A stretch of DNA of 64,000 nucleotides from Lachnospiraceae bacterium A2. Lineage in GTDB: Bacteria; Bacillota; Clostridia; Lachnospirales; Lachnospiraceae. The notes under the pieces are model-generated. The model saw nothing but the letters and a program-made list of their open reading frames with translations. It did not search any database and was not told where the DNA came from. Below, piece after piece: positions 51,955-60,258 of the stretch. A program made the translations under genes and the position numbers. The stretch covers positions 2,082,041 to 2,146,040 of the forward strand of contig KE159636.1 in the NCBI GenBank assembly GCA_000403315.2, read 5' to 3'. Numbering within the stretch: position 1 is the stretch's first letter; each line of letters begins with the position of its first letter.

Positions 51955-53553
51955 TTGAAATTAGAATTTTTAGGCGCTGCCCACGAAGTGACAGGAAGCT
52001 GCCATTACGTCCAGATGGGTGATATCCACCTGCTGGTAGACTGCGGCATGGAACAGGGGCCGGACCTGTACGAAAACCAGGAAATCCCGGTTAATACTGC
52101 CGATATCGACTATGTGCTTGTGACCCATGCCCATATCGACCATTCCGGCTTGCTGCCCCTTCTCTACAGCCATGGGTTCCGGGGGAAAATCTATGCTACC
52201 CGGGCAACTACGGAGCTGTGCAATATTATGCTGAAGGATTCCGCCCATATCCAGATGTCCGAAGCGGAATGGAAGAACCGGAAGGCAAGGCGTGCCGGCA
52301 GGCCCCTTGTGGAACCCATGTACAACATGGACGATGCCGTAGGGGTGCTGGAGCATTTTATCCCATGCGAATATGGGGAAATCATTACCCTGTGCCCAGA
52401 GATTACCATCCGGTTTACCGATGCGGGGCATCTGCTTGGTTCGTCCAGCATTGAGGTCTGGGGCACGGAAGGGGAACAGCAGGTGAAGCTGGTGTTTTCC
52501 GGGGATATCGGGCACGGCAACAAGCCATTAATCCGCAATCCCCAGTACATCCGGGAGGCGGATTATGTCATTATGGAATCCACCTATGGGGACCGGCTGC
52601 ACCAGGACCCGCCGGATTATGCGAAAGAGCTGGCAGCCGTGTGCAGGGATACCTTCCGGCGTGGGGGGAATCTGGTAATCCCTGCCTTTTCCGTAGGCAG
52701 GACGCAGGAAATGCTTTATTTTTTACGGAAAATCAAGACGGAAGGCATGCTGCCGGAATTTGAAGGCTTTGAAGTCTATATCGACAGCCCGCTGGCAGTG
52801 GAAGCCACCAATATTTTCCATAAAAATGTAAAGGAATGCTTTGATGAGGAAGCGCTGGAGCTGGTGCGCAAGGGGAAGAACCCTATCAGTTTCCCGGGGC
52901 TTAAGGTATCTGTCACCAGCGACGAGTCCAAAATGATAAATTTCATTGAGAAGCCCATTGTCATTATTTCTGCTTCCGGCATGTGCGAAGCTGGCCGTAT
53001 CCGCCACCATTTAAAACATAACCTTTGGCGGAAAGATTCCACGATTCTGTTCGTGGGCTACCAGGTGCCAGGGACCCTTGGGAACCTGCTGCTTTCCGGG
53101 GCAAAGGAAGTCCGGCTCTTTGGGGAAACCATTGAAGTCCATGCGAAAATCCTGAACCTGGCGGGAATCAGCGGCCATGCGGACCAGCAGCGCCTGCTGG
53201 AATGGGCCAAGGCGTTTGGGGAAACCCCAAAGAGGTTCTTTGTAGTCCATGGGGAGGACAGCGTCTGCGATACCTTTGCGTCGCTTTTGGAAAAAGAAAC
53301 GGGCATTGCGGCATCGGCGCCTTACAGCGGGGATGTTTACGATTTGGGATTAAACGCCTGCATTGCCCAGGGGAGCCGGGAGCGGAAGTCCAAGAAGGCG
53401 AAGGATTCCCGTGCAGTTTCCAATGTATTTGCAAGGCTTCTGGCGGCTGGGGAACGGCTCTTGTCCGTGGTCCGCAAATCGGAAGGGAGGCCCAATAAAG
53501 AACTTGGGAAATTTGCAGACCAGATTAATTCTCTCTGCGACAAGTGGGAGTAA
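51955..53553 (+). CDS. MBL-fold, CPSF/Ysh1-like RNA metallo-hydrolase
   Basis: 532 residues from TTG 51955 (AAAGGAGATGAG upstream); an in-frame ATG at 51802 overlaps sigE. Metallo-beta-lactamase motif THAHIDHSG (57-65), further ligands in TDAGHLLGSS and SGDIGHG, and the beta-CASP part with VIPAFSVGRTQEML, IIISASGMCEAGR and ISGHADQQRLLEWA. This is the beta-CASP RNase group (YSH1/TTHA0252-like), likely an endoribonuclease. The extra ~75-residue C-terminal helix tail is unusual. Its 3' end overlaps the convergent sigG by 29 bases. Confidence 0.92.
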   Translation: MKLEFLGAAHEVTGSCHYVQMGDIHLLVDCGMEQGPDLYENQEIPVNTADIDYVLVTHAHIDHSGLLPLLYSHGFRGKIYATRATTELCNIMLKDSAHIQMSEAEWKNRKARRAGRPLVEPMYNMDDAVGVLEHFIPCEYGEIITLCPEITIRFTDAGHLLGSSSIEVWGTEGEQQVKLVFSGDIGHGNKPLIRNPQYIREADYVIMESTYGDRLHQDPPDYAKELAAVCRDTFRRGGNLVIPAFSVGRTQEMLYFLRKIKTEGMLPEFEGFEVYIDSPLAVEATNIFHKNVKECFDEEALELVRKGKNPISFPGLKVSVTSDESKMINFIEKPIVIISASGMCEAGRIRHHLKHNLWRKDSTILFVGYQVPGTLGNLLLSGAKEVRLFGETIEVHAKILNLAGISGHADQQRLLEWAKAFGETPKRFFVVHGEDSVCDTFASLLEKETGIAASAPYSGDVYDLGLNACIAQGSRERKSKKAKDSRAVSNVFARLLAAGERLLSVVRKSEGRPNKELGKFADQINSLCDKWE

Positions 53554-54328
53554 GGGACAGGTAATTTTTCATATTTTTTAAGGCGGATTTTTCCAGCCTG
53601 CTGACTTGGGCCTGGGAGATATGGATTTCTTCCGCTACTTCCATCTGGGTCTTGCCCTCGAAGAAGCGCAGCTTGATAATGTAATTTTCCCGTTCGTTCA
53701 GCCGCTTCATGGCATCGCTTAGGGAAAGTTCTTCCACCCAGGTTTCTTCCTTGTTCTTTTTGTCGCTGATTTGGTCCATCACATAGAGGGTGTCGCCGCC
53801 GTCTGTGTAGACTGGGTCGTAAAGGCTGACGGGGCATTGGATGGCATCCAGGGCAAATACGATATCTTCCTTGGGGATGCCGGTTTCTTTTGCAATGTCG
53901 TCAATGGTAGGTTCGCGGGAGAGCTCTTTGGAAAGCAGCTCCTTGGCGTGGATGGCCTTATAGGCTGTGTCCCGCAGGGAGCGGCTGACCCGGATGGAGT
54001 TGTTGTCCCGCAGGTACCGCCTGATTTCGCCGATAATCATAGGGACTGCATAAGTTGAAAATTTCACGCCAATATCGGGGTTGAAATTGTCAATGGACTT
54101 AATCAGCCCAATGCACCCAATCTGGAATAAATCGTCCACATTTTCATTGCTGTTGGAAAACCGCTTGATAACGCTTAGGACAAGGCGGAGATTTCCCTTG
54201 ATGTAAGCCTCCCGGGCGTCTTGGTCCCCTGCCTTGATGCGGGAAAACAAGTCGCTTTTTTCTTCTTCTTTCAATACAGGGAGCTTTGCGGTGTTGACCC
54301 CGCAGATTTCTACTTTGTATGCAGCCAT
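53525..54328 (-). CDS. sigG: Forespore sporulation sigma factor G
   Basis: 267 residues. N-terminal YKVEICGVNTAKLPVL is the sigma-G hallmark (anti-sigma SpoIIAB/Gin-contact region), followed by GNLRLVLSVIKRFSNSNENV, DDLFQIGCIGLIKSIDNFNP, KFSTYAVPMIIGEIRRYLRD and region 4 KTQMEVAEEIHISQAQVSRLEK. Drives late forespore genes. In bacilli sigG follows sigE on the same strand; here it is inverted, with the beta-CASP gene between them, and the two genes' 3' ends overlap by 29 bases. GGAGGTAAGG precedes the ATG. Confidence 0.97.
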   Translation of the reverse strand: MAAYKVEICGVNTAKLPVLKEEEKSDLFSRIKAGDQDAREAYIKGNLRLVLSVIKRFSNSNENVDDLFQIGCIGLIKSIDNFNPDIGVKFSTYAVPMIIGEIRRYLRDNNSIRVSRSLRDTAYKAIHAKELLSKELSREPTIDDIAKETGIPKEDIVFALDAIQCPVSLYDPVYTDGGDTLYVMDQISDKKNKEETWVEELSLSDAMKRLNERENYIIKLRFFEGKTQMEVAEEIHISQAQVSRLEKSALKNMKNYLSLTPTCRREN

Positions 54329-54590
54329 GGCCTTACCTCCGGAAACTTTCGGCTGCCGCCGTGGGAAGGCGCAGCAGCCATATTGTCGCTGTGCAGGCTG
54401 GCGTGGGCAGCCGGCACAGGATTTGTGTATTAAAAGAATGTGCTTAATTTGCCACTTTTATTCATGAAATTTTCGTGGTATAATGATCGAAAGATATTAT
54501 ACCGCCCAAGGCAAAGCAGTTATGGTATGATATTTGCAGCGTGGGGCAGCAAATGCAGCGCCCTGACGGAATCTAGTTTGTTGGGAGCAG

Positions 54591-55163
54591 ATGGCGATGA
54601 AAGATGCAATTGATAAGAGAAATGAGAGAGAGTGGGTTGCGGGACGGATTGTAAAACGCAGGAATATTATTTACACCAGCCAAGCGGAGCTGGACAGGAA
54701 GAAACAGGAGGAATTGGACGAGCAGCACAGGCAGAATAGGGAAAAGGCAGAGCAGCTTGTCAAACAGCTGAAAGAGGACGCCAATAAGAAACAGGCAATG
54801 GTGGTGGAACGGCTTTTGGCAGAGCAGGAAATGCTGAAAAAGCAGTTGGAAACTGGCATGGACGCCACTGGGAAAAGACCCATGAATGAAGTGACACAGG
54901 AAAGGGTGGAGGCGATTTTAAGTGAAAAGAGCAAGCAGCTCCAAGATATTATATCTTCCAGCTTTGGTGGGATGGTTCAGGAAGTTCAGCCGGTGGAGGT
55001 ATCTGTACCGGAAGGGGATCCAACAGATGGAGCCATGGCAGAAACGGGCGCTGAAGCAGATGCTTTGCCGGAAGGGGCTGCAGATGGGGAAGGCAGCCAA
55101 GAGATGGCAGAGGAAAATGATGGATTAGGGGCAGAAGAAAACCTCCCGATGGAAGAAGCATAG
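54591..55163 (+). CDS. Unrecognised coiled-coil, acidic-tailed protein
   Basis: 190 residues, no signal peptide or membrane helix. Residues ~25-110 are a strong coiled coil (RKKQEELDEQHRQNREKAEQ, LVKQLKEDANKKQAMVVERL); from ~130 it is an acidic low-complexity tail (EVSVPEGDPTDGAMAETGAE). Start at 54591 or the ATG two codons later; GGGAGCAG upstream is weak. Followed 110 bases downstream by another small acidic gene on the same strand. I do not recognise a family; a scaffold or phage-like gpG analogue cannot be argued from sequence. Confidence 0.7.
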   Translation: MAMKDAIDKRNEREWVAGRIVKRRNIIYTSQAELDRKKQEELDEQHRQNREKAEQLVKQLKEDANKKQAMVVERLLAEQEMLKKQLETGMDATGKRPMNEVTQERVEAILSEKSKQLQDIISSSFGGMVQEVQPVEVSVPEGDPTDGAMAETGAEADALPEGAADGEGSQEMAEENDGLGAEENLPMEEA

Positions 55164-55273
55164 GCTAGCCGGAGGAACTGCTATCCTAAATTGTTTGTAT
55201 CCCCAAAAAGCGCATCATGGTGTTGGTTAGATAGGTATGGGAAATTTGCAGAAAACGAAAAGGAGAGGTGCAG

Positions 55274-55432
55274 ATGGAGGAGAAAAAAGAAGCAGCAGAA
55301 GGAAAGGCAGGCTCTCCTTTCGAGGAAGAAAAGGCGGAAGGGGATACCCTGCTGAGTGAAACTTGGGCGCAGGACGCACAAGCTGCACTGGAAGATTTCA
55401 TCGAACAGCAGGGGATTTATATCCGCCAATAG
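55274..55432 (+). CDS. Small acidic protein, 52 residues
   Basis: MEEKKEAAEGKAGSPFEEEK at the start, then LLSETWAQDAQAALEDFIEQ and QGIYIRQ at the end. AAAAGGAGAGG lies seven bases before the ATG, and a strong terminator follows within a few bases of the stop, supporting a real gene. Helical, soluble, family unknown. Probably cotranscribed with the acidic coiled-coil gene at 54591. Confidence 0.6.
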   Translation: MEEKKEAAEGKAGSPFEEEKAEGDTLLSETWAQDAQAALEDFIEQQGIYIRQ

Positions 55433-55434
55433 GC

Positions 55435-55491
55435 AGCCCTCCCAGAAGATGGAGAACCCTCAGGGTTCCCCATCTTCTGGGAGGGCTGGGG
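55435..55491. terminator. Bidirectional hairpin terminator
   Basis: AGCCCTCCCAGAAGATGG (55435-55452) pairs perfectly with its complement (55470-55487). It serves the small acidic gene and overlaps the last codons of the convergent araC-type gene. Confidence 0.8.
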
Positions 55492-56356
55492 CTTTGCAGC
55501 CAGAGGTGTGGAAAGCCTTTGGGGAGATGCCATAAAATTTGCGGAATGCCCGCAGGAAAGTGGAATAGTCGGAAAAACCGCACATGGAAGCTGCTTTCAG
55601 CACAGGTATGTCCTCCTGGATTAAGTCTTTGGCGTGCAGCAGGCGTTTTTGCTGCACATAGGCATGGAGGGTGTAGCCAGTGTGCTCCTTGAATTTGTGC
55701 ATCAGGTAATATTTGCTTACATAAAATTGCTGGGACAAGGATTCGTTGGATAAGTCCTTGTCCAAGTTCAGGTTGATGTAAGCCAAAATGTCTGCAATCT
55801 GGCTGCCGTGCTGGGAGGGAGCGTGTTCCTGCGGGCAGGATTCCGGCAGGAACACCCGGTTAATATAGACCATAAGCTGCAGGAAATATGCCTGGCTTAA
55901 GGCTTCATGCCCAAATTCCTCACTGGCAAGGGAGGACTCAAGCTGCTGCAGGATAGTCTGGATTTCTGCCTGCAGCTGGGGCTTTAGCCGTATCAGGCTG
56001 AACCTTTTTTCATTGGCTGTGGTAAAGCACTGGGACAGGTCGCAGGAACGGTCTTTCTGCTCTTTGATAAAGTCCGGCTGCAGCCAGATGACAACCCGCT
56101 CATAGGGGACGCTGGGGTCAATGACGGGCTTATGGATATCATGGTTGTTGACAAGGAGGATATCCCAGGGTTTTAGGTCGTAGGCTTTCCCCTCCACCAG
56201 GTAGGTGGCGTTTCCGGACAGGAATATAATGATTTTATTGAAATCGTGGTAATGGAATTCAAATTCTTGGTTTTTCTTATCTTTTAAATGGAACAGGCGG
56301 AAATTCTGGTGCAGGTATCCGGCCTGTTTTTCTTTACTTTCAAGTGTGTGAGCCAA
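55460..56356 (-). CDS. AraC family transcriptional regulator
   Basis: 298 residues. N-terminal cupin-like ligand domain (FEFHYHDFNKIIIFLSGNAT, LKPWDILLVNNHDIHKPVID) with HYHDF and HIHKP-like metal/sugar-binding features, then two C-terminal HTH motifs: LSNESLSQQFYVSKYYLMHK and VLKAASMCGFSDYSTFLRAF, closing KFYGISPKAF. Likely an activator responding to a small molecule. No obvious target operon adjoins; the divergent side is the dapF-like gene with a palindrome in between. The last eight residues are encoded by the terminator hairpin. Confidence 0.93.
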   Translation of the reverse strand: MAHTLESKEKQAGYLHQNFRLFHLKDKKNQEFEFHYHDFNKIIIFLSGNATYLVEGKAYDLKPWDILLVNNHDIHKPVIDPSVPYERVVIWLQPDFIKEQKDRSCDLSQCFTTANEKRFSLIRLKPQLQAEIQTILQQLESSLASEEFGHEALSQAYFLQLMVYINRVFLPESCPQEHAPSQHGSQIADILAYINLNLDKDLSNESLSQQFYVSKYYLMHKFKEHTGYTLHAYVQQKRLLHAKDLIQEDIPVLKAASMCGFSDYSTFLRAFRKFYGISPKAFHTSGCKAPALPEDGEP

Positions 56357-56515
56357 AGTTATCCCTCCTTGTGCAAAACGGAACCATTTCCAAAATATGT
56401 CCCAGATTTCTCATTTAAGCAGATTATACAGCACTTTTTACAATATTTCAAGCAGTTTATTTGGTGTTATATGCAAAAAGAATGGAATAGAATAAGGGTA
56501 TAGAATAAAAAGGGC

Positions 56516-56562
56516 TAGAGCGTGTTTGAAAATTGTGGGAATGAATTTTCAAACACGCTCTA
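56516..56562. repeat. Perfect 19-bp inverted repeat in the dapF-like leader
   Basis: TAGAGCGTGTTTGAAAATT (56516-56534) and its exact complement (56544-56562), with a nine-base loop GTGGGAATG. No T-run follows, so it is not a standard terminator, and it lies 35 bases before the dapF start. May be a dispersed palindromic unit or a post-transcriptional control hairpin. Confidence 0.8.
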
Positions 56563-56597
56563 GGAATGGATTTGAAAGAAGAAAGGAAGCGTGGATT

Positions 56598-57443
56598 ATG
56601 GATTGCATTACAATGAAGAAATACCATGGGCTTGGAAATGATTATTTGGTGCTGGACCCAAACAAAAATGAGTTTGCGCTGCAGACAAGGAATATTGAAA
56701 TGCTGTGCAGGAGGAATTTTGGGGTAGGCGCGGACGGCCTGCTGTATGGACCTATCATGGAGGATGGGAAAATAAAGGTGCGGATTTTTAACCCGGACGG
56801 TTCTGAGGCAGAAAAGAGCGGGAATGGGGTACGGATTTTTGCAAAGTACCTGCTGGACGAGGGATATGTGGATGGGGATACCTGTACCATGAGCACCCTG
56901 GCAGGGGATGTGGAAGCAGAGTTTGTAAAAGGGGATGGGAGCATGGTCCGGGCAAATATGGGCAAGCCAATTTATGCAGGCGAGGGGCTTCCCCTGTCAG
57001 GGCTGGAAGGGGAGGTTGTAAACGCCCATTTAAGGTTCCATGACAATGACTACAACACTACCTGCCTTTCTGTGGGGAACCCGAACTGCGTGATTATGAT
57101 GGAGGAGGTAACGCCCCAGAAAGCCCGTGCATTGGGGCCTTATGTGGAAGGCGCGCCCTATTTCCCGAACCGGACCAATATGCAGATTTGCAAAGTCATT
57201 GACAGGGAAAACATTGCCATTGAAATCTATGAACGGGGCGCAGGGTATACGCTGGCGTCCGGCACTGGAGCCTGCGCAGCGGCAGCGGCGGCAAAACGGA
57301 TGGGGCTTGTGGATGGGAATGTTACCGTGCATATGCAGGGGGGCGATTTAGCCATTGAGATACAGGAAGACGGGACGATTTACATGACAGGGAGCGTGGG
57401 TACGGTCGGGACGTTTACCCTGGCAGAGAATTTTTTTGCATAA
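56598..57443 (+). CDS. dapF: Diaminopimelate epimerase homologue lacking both catalytic cysteines
   Basis: 281 residues from ATG 56598 (AAAGGAAG upstream). The fold markers of DapF are present: YHGLGNDYLVLD, FNPDGSEAEKSGNGVRIFAK, SVGNPNCVIM and YERGAGYTLASGTGACAAA. In classical DapF the two catalytic residues are cysteines, in CGNG and ACGTG; here both are serine (S74 and S221). GNPH has also become GNPN. It may be an altered-chemistry epimerase or isomerase, or an inactive paralogue. DapF would convert LL- to meso-diaminopimelate for peptidoglycan. Not clustered with other lysine genes here. The gene symbol reflects homology only. Confidence 0.82.
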   Translation: MDCITMKKYHGLGNDYLVLDPNKNEFALQTRNIEMLCRRNFGVGADGLLYGPIMEDGKIKVRIFNPDGSEAEKSGNGVRIFAKYLLDEGYVDGDTCTMSTLAGDVEAEFVKGDGSMVRANMGKPIYAGEGLPLSGLEGEVVNAHLRFHDNDYNTTCLSVGNPNCVIMMEEVTPQKARALGPYVEGAPYFPNRTNMQICKVIDRENIAIEIYERGAGYTLASGTGACAAAAAAKRMGLVDGNVTVHMQGGDLAIEIQEDGTIYMTGSVGTVGTFTLAENFFA

Positions 57444-57483
57444 AAACAGAATAGGCCAGCAGAGCCGGATACCTCCGCTGTAA

Positions 57484-57540
57484 GCAGCAGGGCCTTTTGG
57501 CACTACGATGTCGGCTATTATAAAAATAGGGAAACTCAAA
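57484..57540. repeat. MITE-like element, right-end relic (copy 3)
   Basis: GCAGCAGGGCCTTTTGGCAC then TACGATGTCGGCTATTATAA and AAATAGGGAAACTCAAA matches the right 57 bases of the element at 1531-1775. No left end is visible upstream in the dapF tail, so it is truncated. It ends directly at the channel promoter. Confidence 0.72.
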
Positions 57541-57541
57541 A

Positions 57542-57579
57542 GTGTACACAATTGACAAAGTGTACACTTTTGCTATAAT
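57542..57579 (+). promoter_or_regulatory. Promoter with two GTGTACAC boxes
   Basis: TTGACA (57552-57557) and TATAAT (57574-57579), 16-base spacing. The 8-bp palindrome GTGTACAC occurs on each side of the -35 (57542-57549 and 57560-57567), 18 bp apart centre to centre, and the two together with flanking AA/TT also form a larger inverted repeat. A dimeric regulator binding here would occlude the -35. It drives the channel gene 15 bases downstream. Confidence 0.8.
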
Positions 57580-57593
57580 GGGATACGGAGGAG

Positions 57594-59183
57594 ATGGTAA
57601 GTCAGATGAAGGTGAGGAAGAAAATTTACCTGTGCTTTATTATCGCGGTGGCAGTGGTGTATCTGGGCCTGTTAACCATCCTTTTTTATTCAGAATCCGC
57701 AAGCAGCAATGCAGCGATACAGACATTTGGGGATGCCTTCTGGTATTCCTTAGTGACATTGACGACAGTGGGGTATGGCGACCTGGTCCCGGTGACCCCG
57801 CTGGGACATGCAGTAGGGTTCGTATTCCTTCTGCTGTCCGCCGGAATTATGGTGACAATGTTTGGGGCTGTCATATCCTTTGTAACCAGCGAGGGGATGC
57901 CTGTCCTTATGCTCAGCCTGCAGAAGCGGAAGAACTGGTATTATTTTGCAGACTGCGGAGCGGAATCCAACGCGCTGGCTGCCAATATTGTCAAGGAAGA
58001 CCCGAAAGCCCTGATTATTTTTGGGGAGAAAAGAAACAGCCAAGGGGAAGACCCTAATTTTCCCTGCATGTATTTAACGGTTTCCTTGGATAAGATTGTG
58101 GCAAAAAAGAAGAATATTGGCACAAAATGCAAGGTGTTCCTGATGAAGGAAAATGACATCGGCGTGAACAGGCGGGCAGGGAATTTACATGAACTGCCGG
58201 TAGAGGTTTATGCGAGGACTACATATGGGCAGGATAAGCTTTCTGGGAATATCAATTTTTTCCATAGCTATGAATGCTGCGCACGGCAGTATTGGCGTTC
58301 CAAGCCGCTCCGCAGGAGGGAAAATACAATTGTGCTGATTGGGTTTGGGAATTATGGCCGCAGTATTTTGGAACGGGCAATCTTAACGAATATTATTTCC
58401 GTGGAACAGCATGTGGCGTACCATGTTTTTGGCGATGCTGCAGAGTTCCTTGCGGTGCATTACCGTCTGGGCGAGCTCTTTTCCCTGAATGAAGAATCTA
58501 AGGAAAGGGATTCCCTGATTTTCCATAAGGGGACTTGGGCAGAGAGCCATTCTATTCTGGAACAGGCGAACCGTATTATTATCTGTGAGGATGACGAGCA
58601 AAGCGGCTGGCGCATTTTCTGGAAATTGAATAAATATTATAAGGCCACCGGGCGCGTTGACCTGCGCAGCAGCTGGAAAGCACCGGGGATTTCTTGTTTT
58701 GGCACGAATGAGGATATTTATACGTCAAAACAGATTATCCGCACGGGGCTGAACAAAGCGGCTATTACGATTAATGAGATTTTCCGTAAGTCTGTTTCTT
58801 ATCCGACCCTTAGCTGGGATGAATTGGATGATCTGCACCAACAGTCCAAAATTGCGGCGGCAGACCACCTTCTGATGAAGACAAGGATTCTTCTGGGGGA
58901 TGAAACCATTACGGAACTGTCTTCATCCTCGGTGCAGCGTGCATATTTCCAATATTGCAAGACAAAGCATTTGGAAGGCATGAGGGAAACATACCGAAAG
59001 CTGGACCATATGCGGTGGCTTCGGTTTTATATTTTTTATAATTGGGGCTATGGCTCCGCCCGGGACGATGTGGCAAGGCAGCACCCGATGCTGTGCCCTT
59101 ATGAGGAACTCACACTGGAGCAGCGGAAGGAGAGGGATGCGGCTTGGGAACTGATGGGGAGTATTTCGGCGGGGCTTAAGTGA
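57594..59183 (+). CDS. Potassium-channel protein with C-terminal RyR-type domain
   Basis: 529 residues. Two membrane helices (LCFIIAVAVVYLGLLTILFY; GHAVGFVFLLLSAGIMVTMF) flank a pore loop with the K+ selectivity filter TTVGYGD (57-63). A long cytoplasmic part follows with two RCK/TrkA-N-like regions (NWYYFADCGAESNALAANIV; NTIVLIGFGNYGRSILERAI). The last ~80 residues (DHMRWLRFYIFYNWGYGSAR, then HPMLCPYEELTLEQRKERDA) match the RyR domain found in some prokaryotic channels and conflict proteins. The ligand is unknown. ATG 57594 is very close to GGAGGAG; ATG 57606 may be used instead. Own operator-promoter. Confidence 0.88.
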   Translation: MVSQMKVRKKIYLCFIIAVAVVYLGLLTILFYSESASSNAAIQTFGDAFWYSLVTLTTVGYGDLVPVTPLGHAVGFVFLLLSAGIMVTMFGAVISFVTSEGMPVLMLSLQKRKNWYYFADCGAESNALAANIVKEDPKALIIFGEKRNSQGEDPNFPCMYLTVSLDKIVAKKKNIGTKCKVFLMKENDIGVNRRAGNLHELPVEVYARTTYGQDKLSGNINFFHSYECCARQYWRSKPLRRRENTIVLIGFGNYGRSILERAILTNIISVEQHVAYHVFGDAAEFLAVHYRLGELFSLNEESKERDSLIFHKGTWAESHSILEQANRIIICEDDEQSGWRIFWKLNKYYKATGRVDLRSSWKAPGISCFGTNEDIYTSKQIIRTGLNKAAITINEIFRKSVSYPTLSWDELDDLHQQSKIAAADHLLMKTRILLGDETITELSSSSVQRAYFQYCKTKHLEGMRETYRKLDHMRWLRFYIFYNWGYGSARDDVARQHPMLCPYEELTLEQRKERDAAWELMGSISAGLK

Positions 59184-59347
59184 AGGGGTGTGTTTGTTCT
59201 TTACACAATAGGGTTTCCTGTAAAGGATATAGCATAATCAGGAAAACTTTGATAAAATAGAATAACAGAAAGTAGATATAGGAACAAAACATATGCCTGA
59301 ACTGCAGACAGGCATGGAATCTCCTAGGGATGGAGTGATAGTAGGAC

Positions 59348-60181
59348 ATGGATGTGGGAGTAATTGAACAGGATTCCAGCAGTATAGAAAAAATAGTGGA
59401 TGGCCTTACATTATTTGATGATGACTTGATGTCATTGGTATTTGACAGTAATATCCCGGCGGCAGAATTGCTTTTAACTGTTATACTGAACCGGGAGGAC
59501 ATAAGGGTTGTCAGTGTGGTTGGGCAAAAGGAACTGGAAAACCCGTTGGTAGAAGGCCGGAATATCCGGCTTGACATATTAGCCAAGGACAATGCAGGAA
59601 AATTTTTTAATGTGGAAGTGCAAAGAAACCGTGCAGGCGCAGATGAACGGCGCGCAAGGTTCCACAGCAGCATGGTGGATAGCCGTATGCTGAAAGCGGG
59701 ACAGGAATTTAGGGAGCTGCGGGAATCTTATATCATTTTTATTACAGAAGATGATTACTTTGGCGAGGGGCTGCCAACATACACCATTGGCCGCCATGTG
59801 GAAGAACTTGGCAGGGCGTTTCAGGATGGGTCATATATCCTATATGTGAATGGAAGCTACAGGGGCAATGACGCGGTCGGAAGGCTGATGCAGGATTTTT
59901 CCTGCAAAAATGCAGAAGACATCTATTATCAGGAGCTTGCAGAAGGCGTAAGGCATTTTAAGGAAGAAAAAGGAGGGCGGGAAGCGATGTGCCGAGCAGT
60001 GGAAGAATATGCAAATGAGGTGGCAAAAAAAGCCACAGTTAAAGCTGCTATCAAAACAGCTATTAAATATGGGGTAGGGAGAGAGCAGATTATAGCAGAT
60101 ACAAGTGAAGAATTTGGGCTTAATGGGGCAGAAGCAGAGAAACTTTATGAAGCATATGCCAAGGATTCGGCACATGTTTAA
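59348..60181 (+). CDS. Rpn family / PD-(D/E)XK nuclease transposase-like protein
   Basis: 277 residues. FDSNIPAAELLLTVILNRED, then NIRLDILAKDNAGKFFNVEV-Q (the D and E-x-Q catalytic residues of the PD-(D/E)XK fold), RARFHSSMVDSRMLKAGQEF, SYIIFITEDDYFG and a C-terminal helical tail. This is the PDDEXK_2/Rpn-like group widespread in Lachnospiraceae. The subtype differs from the 20950 protein, which lacks the RxxRFHxSM segment. Start ATG 59348 lacks a strong ribosome site. Confidence 0.87.
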   Translation: MDVGVIEQDSSSIEKIVDGLTLFDDDLMSLVFDSNIPAAELLLTVILNREDIRVVSVVGQKELENPLVEGRNIRLDILAKDNAGKFFNVEVQRNRAGADERRARFHSSMVDSRMLKAGQEFRELRESYIIFITEDDYFGEGLPTYTIGRHVEELGRAFQDGSYILYVNGSYRGNDAVGRLMQDFSCKNAEDIYYQELAEGVRHFKEEKGGREAMCRAVEEYANEVAKKATVKAAIKTAIKYGVGREQIIADTSEEFGLNGAEAEKLYEAYAKDSAHV

Positions 60182-60258
60182 AATGGGGATGATCCATATG
60201 CCTTTTCAAAATTGGCTCATCCAAACATTGATTACGAAAGAAAAAGCGAGGAAAGGAA

